A DNA stretch of 64,000 bases, from positions 3,546,501 to 3,610,500 of the forward strand of contig NZ_CP051131.1 in NCBI RefSeq assembly GCF_013378075.1. The letters run 5' to 3'. Positions 60,426 to 64,000 of this stretch are shown here, piece by piece. Position numbers and translations under genes: made by a program. Under the pieces are notes generated by a model, which saw nothing but the letters and a program-made list of their open reading frames with translations, was not told the DNA's origin and made no database searches. How positions within the stretch are numbered: the stretch's first letter is position 1; each line of letters begins with the position of its first letter. The stretch is from Parasphingopyxis algicola. GTDB taxonomy: Bacteria; Pseudomonadota; Alphaproteobacteria; Sphingomonadales; Sphingomonadaceae.

Positions 60426-62699
60426 TTGCGCATAAGGTTGCAGCATTTTGTCGTGCTGGCCGGGTTGTTGACCGGCCTGTTGGTTTCCGTACTCGTTGCC
60501 ATGCAACTATCGCGCACGAATGACGCGCGGGTCGGCGATCGTTTTTCGAGTTCGGCGGAGTCGATCGTCGGCGCGGTCGAAAACCAGATCCAGACTCAGC
60601 TGACCCTGTTGCGCGGCGCGGCCGGATTCTTCGGGGCGTCCGACATGGTCAGCGCCGAGGAATTCGGCACATATATCGGGCGGCTCGATCTGGAGCGGAA
60701 TTACCCCGGGGTGTTGGGCATCGGTTTTGCCGTCACGCATCCCGAACGGGCCAGCCTTGAACGGCTGGCCATCCGGCTCGATCCCGACCGCCGGGTGGAA
60801 ACCGAGGCCTGGCCCGCGGGAGAGCGGACGCCCTATTCGACGATCCTCTTTCTCGAGCCGCGCAACGAGATGAACCTTCAGGCGATCGGCTTCGACATGA
60901 TGAGCGAAGACACGCGCCGTGCCGCGATGATGGCGGCGGCGCGAACCGGCCGGACGACCGTCAGCGGCAGGGTTCAGCTCGTCCAGGAGATCGACCCCGT
61001 CAAGCAGCCCGGCTTCCTCGTCTATTCGGCGCTCTATGACGAAAGCGGCGATGGCGATCCTGTCCATTATGGCTGGGTTTACAGCCCGCTGCGCGCCTAT
61101 GATCTTTTCGAGACACTGTTCCCCCAGGACGAGCGCGCCGATATTTCCATCAGCATCTATGACGGGCCGCCGTCGGAAAGCGGCCTCCTCTATCGCTCTG
61201 CTCCCCCGCCGGAGGATGCCCGTTACACGATTGTGCGGACGATCGATGTCGGTGGCCGCGAATGGCATATCGAGATGGTGGCGTTGCCGAGTTTCGCCTC
61301 CGGGATAAACTTCGCCCTGCCCTGGATCGTCGGGCTCGTCGGCGCGCTGCTCTCGATCCTCCTGGCGCTCCTCCTGTGGCAGCAGGCGCGGGCGGCCGAT
61401 CGGGTCGAACGCCAAGTGGAGCGACGCACGGCGGAACTGCAGGCGACGAACTCTCGCCTGCGCGACGAGGTGGCAGCGCGGGAAAAGGCCGAGTCGGCGG
61501 TTCGCCAAATGCACAGGGTCGAGTCCGTCGGTCAGCTGACGGGGGGTATCGCCCATGATTTCAATAATATGCTGGCGATCGTTGTCGGGAATCTTGAAAT
61601 GGCAAAGCGGCGTCTCGCCGATCCCGAAAAGCTCGAACGGTTCGTCGATCAGGCAAAACTCGGTGCGGAACGGGCGGCCGCGCTCACCCAGCGCCTGCTG
61701 GCCTTTTCACGTCAGCAGCCATTGTCCCCGACCCGGGTCGACGCCAATGCGCTGATCGCGGAGATGAGCAACCTGCTCGAACGGACGATCGGAAAGCAGA
61801 TCGATGTTCGAACCGAGTTCGCCGAGGATCTCTGGCCGACCCTGGCCGATGCGAGCCAGCTCGAAAATGCCGTCCTCAATCTGGCGATCAATGCACGCGA
61901 TGCCATGGCCGATGGCGATACGCTGACCATCGCGACGCGAAACGAGATCCGCGAGATCGCCGCCGGGGAAAATCGCGGGGCGCCGGCCGAATTTGTCGTG
62001 ATCACCGTCAGCGACACCGGTTCGGGGATGTCGTCCGAGGTCAAGGCCAAGGCGCTCGATCCGTTTTTCACCACGAAGGAAGTCGGCAAGGGAACCGGCC
62101 TCGGCCTCAGTCAGGTTTTCGGTTTCGTTCGCCAGTCGGGCGGCGATCTGGCGATCGAGTCGACAGAAGGCGAGGGCACGGCGATCAAGATCTTCCTGCC
62201 GCGGTTCCGGGGTGAAGAGGTGGAGAGCGACGACGACCGCCGGGTCGGCGCTCATGGTGAAGCGCCGACGGGGATCGCGCAGGAAATCGTCCTCGTCGTC
62301 GACGACGAGGAGCAGGTATTGTCGATGACGGTCGAGCTGCTGCGCGAGCTGGGCTACACCGTCGTCCATGCGGCGGATGGCGAGACGGCGCTCGAAAAAC
62401 TCGCCGGCAATCCGGGCATTCGCGTGGTGCTGACGGATATCGTCATGCCGGGGATGAACGGAAACGAGCTGGCCGAGCGCGCACTGGCCCGGATACCCGA
62501 TCTGAAATTCGTCTTTGTCAGCGGCTTCGACACGATCACGGAAACCTCCGCCGTTGCCAAGGAACACAAGATCGCGAAACTGCAGAAACCGTTCACGCAG
62601 CAGGAACTGGCCGACGCGATCCGGACGGCGTTCGATTCCGCCAGGGGCGCGCCGGAAGACGAGGGCAGGGCCCCATCGTCCTCCGGCCAGACGGCCTAG
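60426..62699 (+). CDS. Hybrid sensor histidine kinase with CHASE domain and receiver
   Basis: A 757-residue protein. Start TTG 60426 directly behind a GGAGGAG site (60416-60422); an upstream in-frame extension has no signal. Domain order: TM 1 (8-27), periplasmic CHASE sensor (about 60-285, GVLGIGFAVTHPE), TM 2 (295-318), coiled linker, HisKA with H377 in TGGIAHDFNN, HATPase with NAVLNLAINA, DTGSG and GKGTGLGL, then a receiver with D671 in VLTDIVMPG. CHASE binds small ligands such as cytokinin-like or peptides in other organisms. Its output partner is not in the window. Confidence 0.93.
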   Translation: MRIRLQHFVVLAGLLTGLLVSVLVAMQLSRTNDARVGDRFSSSAESIVGAVENQIQTQLTLLRGAAGFFGASDMVSAEEFGTYIGRLDLERNYPGVLGIGFAVTHPERASLERLAIRLDPDRRVETEAWPAGERTPYSTILFLEPRNEMNLQAIGFDMMSEDTRRAAMMAAARTGRTTVSGRVQLVQEIDPVKQPGFLVYSALYDESGDGDPVHYGWVYSPLRAYDLFETLFPQDERADISISIYDGPPSESGLLYRSAPPPEDARYTIVRTIDVGGREWHIEMVALPSFASGINFALPWIVGLVGALLSILLALLLWQQARAADRVERQVERRTAELQATNSRLRDEVAAREKAESAVRQMHRVESVGQLTGGIAHDFNNMLAIVVGNLEMAKRRLADPEKLERFVDQAKLGAERAAALTQRLLAFSRQQPLSPTRVDANALIAEMSNLLERTIGKQIDVRTEFAEDLWPTLADASQLENAVLNLAINARDAMADGDTLTIATRNEIREIAAGENRGAPAEFVVITVSDTGSGMSSEVKAKALDPFFTTKEVGKGTGLGLSQVFGFVRQSGGDLAIESTEGEGTAIKIFLPRFRGEEVESDDDRRVGAHGEAPTGIAQEIVLVVDDEEQVLSMTVELLRELGYTVVHAADGETALEKLAGNPGIRVVLTDIVMPGMNGNELAERALARIPDLKFVFVSGFDTITETSAVAKEHKIAKLQKPFTQQELADAIRTAFDSARGAPEDEGRAPSSSGQTA

Positions 62700-62920
62700 A
62701 TGCCGGCAATCGGCGTTACGGTCGCGAAGATCGTGCTGCCGCTGACGACAAGCGCGGCGATCATGACCGCGCTGTGAAAACCCGCGCTGCGGATCTTGCG
62801 CAAGAGCATTTCGCGGGCGTTGGTCAGTCCGCGGGCGCAATCCTGTGAAATCCGCGCAACGGCGTCGCAGGCTGCGTCGTGATGGGCGTCCCAAATCCGG
62901 TGGTCGAGTTCATCGCGCAT
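62696..62920 (-). CDS. Small one-helix membrane protein
   Basis: A 74-residue protein starting ATG 62920 behind AAGGAGA. The N-terminal two-thirds are hydrophilic with HH and a DC/DC pair (CDAVARISQDC), then one helix VMIAALVVSGSTIFATV at the end, so it is a tail-anchored protein. It overlaps the kinase gene end by four bases on the opposite strand. I do not recognise a family. Confidence 0.7.
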   Translation of the reverse strand: MRDELDHRIWDAHHDAACDAVARISQDCARGLTNAREMLLRKIRSAGFHSAVMIAALVVSGSTIFATVTPIAGI

Positions 62921-63020
62921 GGTCTGTCTCCTTATGGTCGGTCGGGTGACAAGTAAGGAGATACGCAGCCCGTCTGGCGATTCCCAACTAAAAGCTCGAC
63001 TCTATTCATAAGGAGGGCTT

Positions 63021-63971
63021 ATGATATGCGGCATGCGTAGCCTGCCGCCCCTTGCGTCGATCCGGGTATTCGAAGCCGCTGCGCGCCACGAGAATTTCAC
63101 CAGTGCGGCCGAAGAGCTCGGCATGACGCAGGCCGCCGTCAGCTATCAGGTCAAATCGCTCGAGGCGTGGCTTGGAGCGCCGTTGTTTCGCCGCGAGCGG
63201 GGACGCGTTGCCCTGCTCGAGACCGCCACGCCGCTGGCGACCCAGGCGACGGCGGCCTTCGATCTCCTCAACGATGCGGTGTCCCGGATGCGCGCGGCGG
63301 ACGAGGCGCAGCTGACGATCAGCAGCTATGGCACCTTCTCCAACCGTTTTCTCGCGCCTCGCCTCGGCGGCTTCCAGCTCGATCAGCCGGATCTTGCGGT
63401 CCGGCTGGACGTCAATGACGCGCTGGTCGATTTCGCGCGCGACGATGCCGATGTCGCGATCCGCGTCGGGCGCGGCGACTGGCCCGGGCTTTACAGCCAG
63501 TTCCTGATGCGCGTGCAGTACGCGCCGATGGCGAGCCCCGACTTCATCGAGACTTACGGCCCGCTCGACACGCCGCAGCGGATTCTCGCATCGCGCGTGC
63601 TCAGCCCCGACGATCGCTGGTGGATCAACTGGTCGGCGCATTTCGGTATCACCGATACGCCGCCCGTGCCCGCGATCCGCCTCGACTCGCAGATGATCGA
63701 GGGCAACGCCGCACTTGCGGGGCAGGGTATTGCGATGCTCGATCTCGCCTTATGGACGGACGAGATCGGCGACGGCCGGCTCGTCCGGCTCGGCCCGGCC
63801 ATTTACGGCCGCTCCAGCGTCTGGATCGCCTGCCCCGAGCACCAGCGCAACCAGCCCAAGCTCAAGGCGTTTCGCGACTGGCTCGTCGCGGAAGCGGAGA
63901 ACCACCCGATGAAGGCGATCATCCGCCGCGATCCGGACGACCCGCGCCGCGAGGTGGACCTGGACGGGTGA
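63021..63971 (+). CDS. LysR-family transcriptional regulator (GcvA-like)
   Basis: A 316-residue protein. The winged helix (10-70) reads LPPLASIRVFEAAARHENFTSAAEELGMTQAAVSYQVKSLE and continues FRRERGR. The effector domain shows DLAVRLDVNDALVDFARDDADVAIRVGRGDWPGLYSQFLM, close to GcvA-type proteins. Start ATG 63021 with AGGAGGG upstream. The regulated gene is probably near the right edge, outside the window. Confidence 0.9.
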   Translation: MICGMRSLPPLASIRVFEAAARHENFTSAAEELGMTQAAVSYQVKSLEAWLGAPLFRRERGRVALLETATPLATQATAAFDLLNDAVSRMRAADEAQLTISSYGTFSNRFLAPRLGGFQLDQPDLAVRLDVNDALVDFARDDADVAIRVGRGDWPGLYSQFLMRVQYAPMASPDFIETYGPLDTPQRILASRVLSPDDRWWINWSAHFGITDTPPVPAIRLDSQMIEGNAALAGQGIAMLDLALWTDEIGDGRLVRLGPAIYGRSSVWIACPEHQRNQPKLKAFRDWLVAEAENHPMKAIIRRDPDDPRREVDLDG

Positions 63972-64000
63972 GCGCGGCACAACGGGACCCACAGGAGACG

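Noticed and set aside
1-64000. CRISPR array, rRNA genes or prophage
   Set aside because: No regular direct repeats with spacers, no rRNA segments and no phage structural gene cluster were seen. The M15 and tail-collar genes are isolated.

Overview
The window looks like a GC-rich alphaproteobacterial chromosome, most likely from a sphingomonad (order Sphingomonadales). This rests on the style of the housekeeping genes (TypA/BipA, CioAB-type oxidase, PurC/PurS/PurQ), the many acyl-CoA dehydrogenases, and the intergenic palindromes of the CGTCATTGCGAGG and CGTCATTCCGGA types. That is a judgement from sequence style; no search was run. Genes are dense, often overlapping by 1-14 bases, and several use GTG or TTG starts.

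Layout. 0-14 kb is mixed housekeeping and envelope: a glutaminase tail, a ZntB-type transporter, cyanide-insensitive bd oxidase CioAB with a tiny DUF2474 partner, a secreted tail-collar protein, an SBF-like transporter, TypA, a PiT phosphate transporter, a PQQ-type sugar dehydrogenase lipoprotein, small lipoproteins, a CHAP protein and an M1 peptidase. A diverged second copy of the last 19 TypA codons lies on the far side of the PiT gene, a scar of rearrangement. 14.4-31.2 kb is a lipid or isoprenoid/steroid-type catabolic region: five acyl-CoA dehydrogenases, an acyl-CoA ligase, two SDRs, an alcohol dehydrogenase, a serine hydrolase, an MFS carrier and two hotdog thioesterases. Two of the dehydrogenase genes share an almost identical upstream box resembling LiuR operators. 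A TIR-membrane-SH3 protein and a DUF559 nuclease boxed by inverted repeats sit inside this region.

31.2-54.0 kb is a surface-glycan locus, by eye more A+T-rich in its middle (about 33.8-46 kb). It has WecB and WecC (UDP-ManNAcA supply), a DUF6716-like GT-B protein, at least eight methyltransferase-like proteins (four sharing an N-terminal zinc knuckle), a PhyH oxygenase, a DUF115/Maf-like protein with a coiled-coil partner, a GT8-like transferase and a GSCFA protein. Its most striking part is 46.0-52.1 kb: a NeuB-type nonulosonate synthase without the usual SAF domain, a NeuA cytidylyltransferase fused to a KdsC/CMAS-like HAD domain, and a 1012-residue TPR protein whose C-terminus carries all four motifs of eukaryote-type GT29 sialyltransferases. 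Together they could form a compact animal-like nonulosonic-acid pathway: make, dephosphorylate, activate, transfer. The region contains an IS3-family transposase remnant and ends near a tRNA-Arg gene.

54.2-64 kb returns to core genes: an M15 peptidase, a second PhyH protein, a queuosine-precursor transporter, PurQ, PurS and PurC, a CPBP membrane protease, a CHASE hybrid histidine kinase and a LysR regulator.
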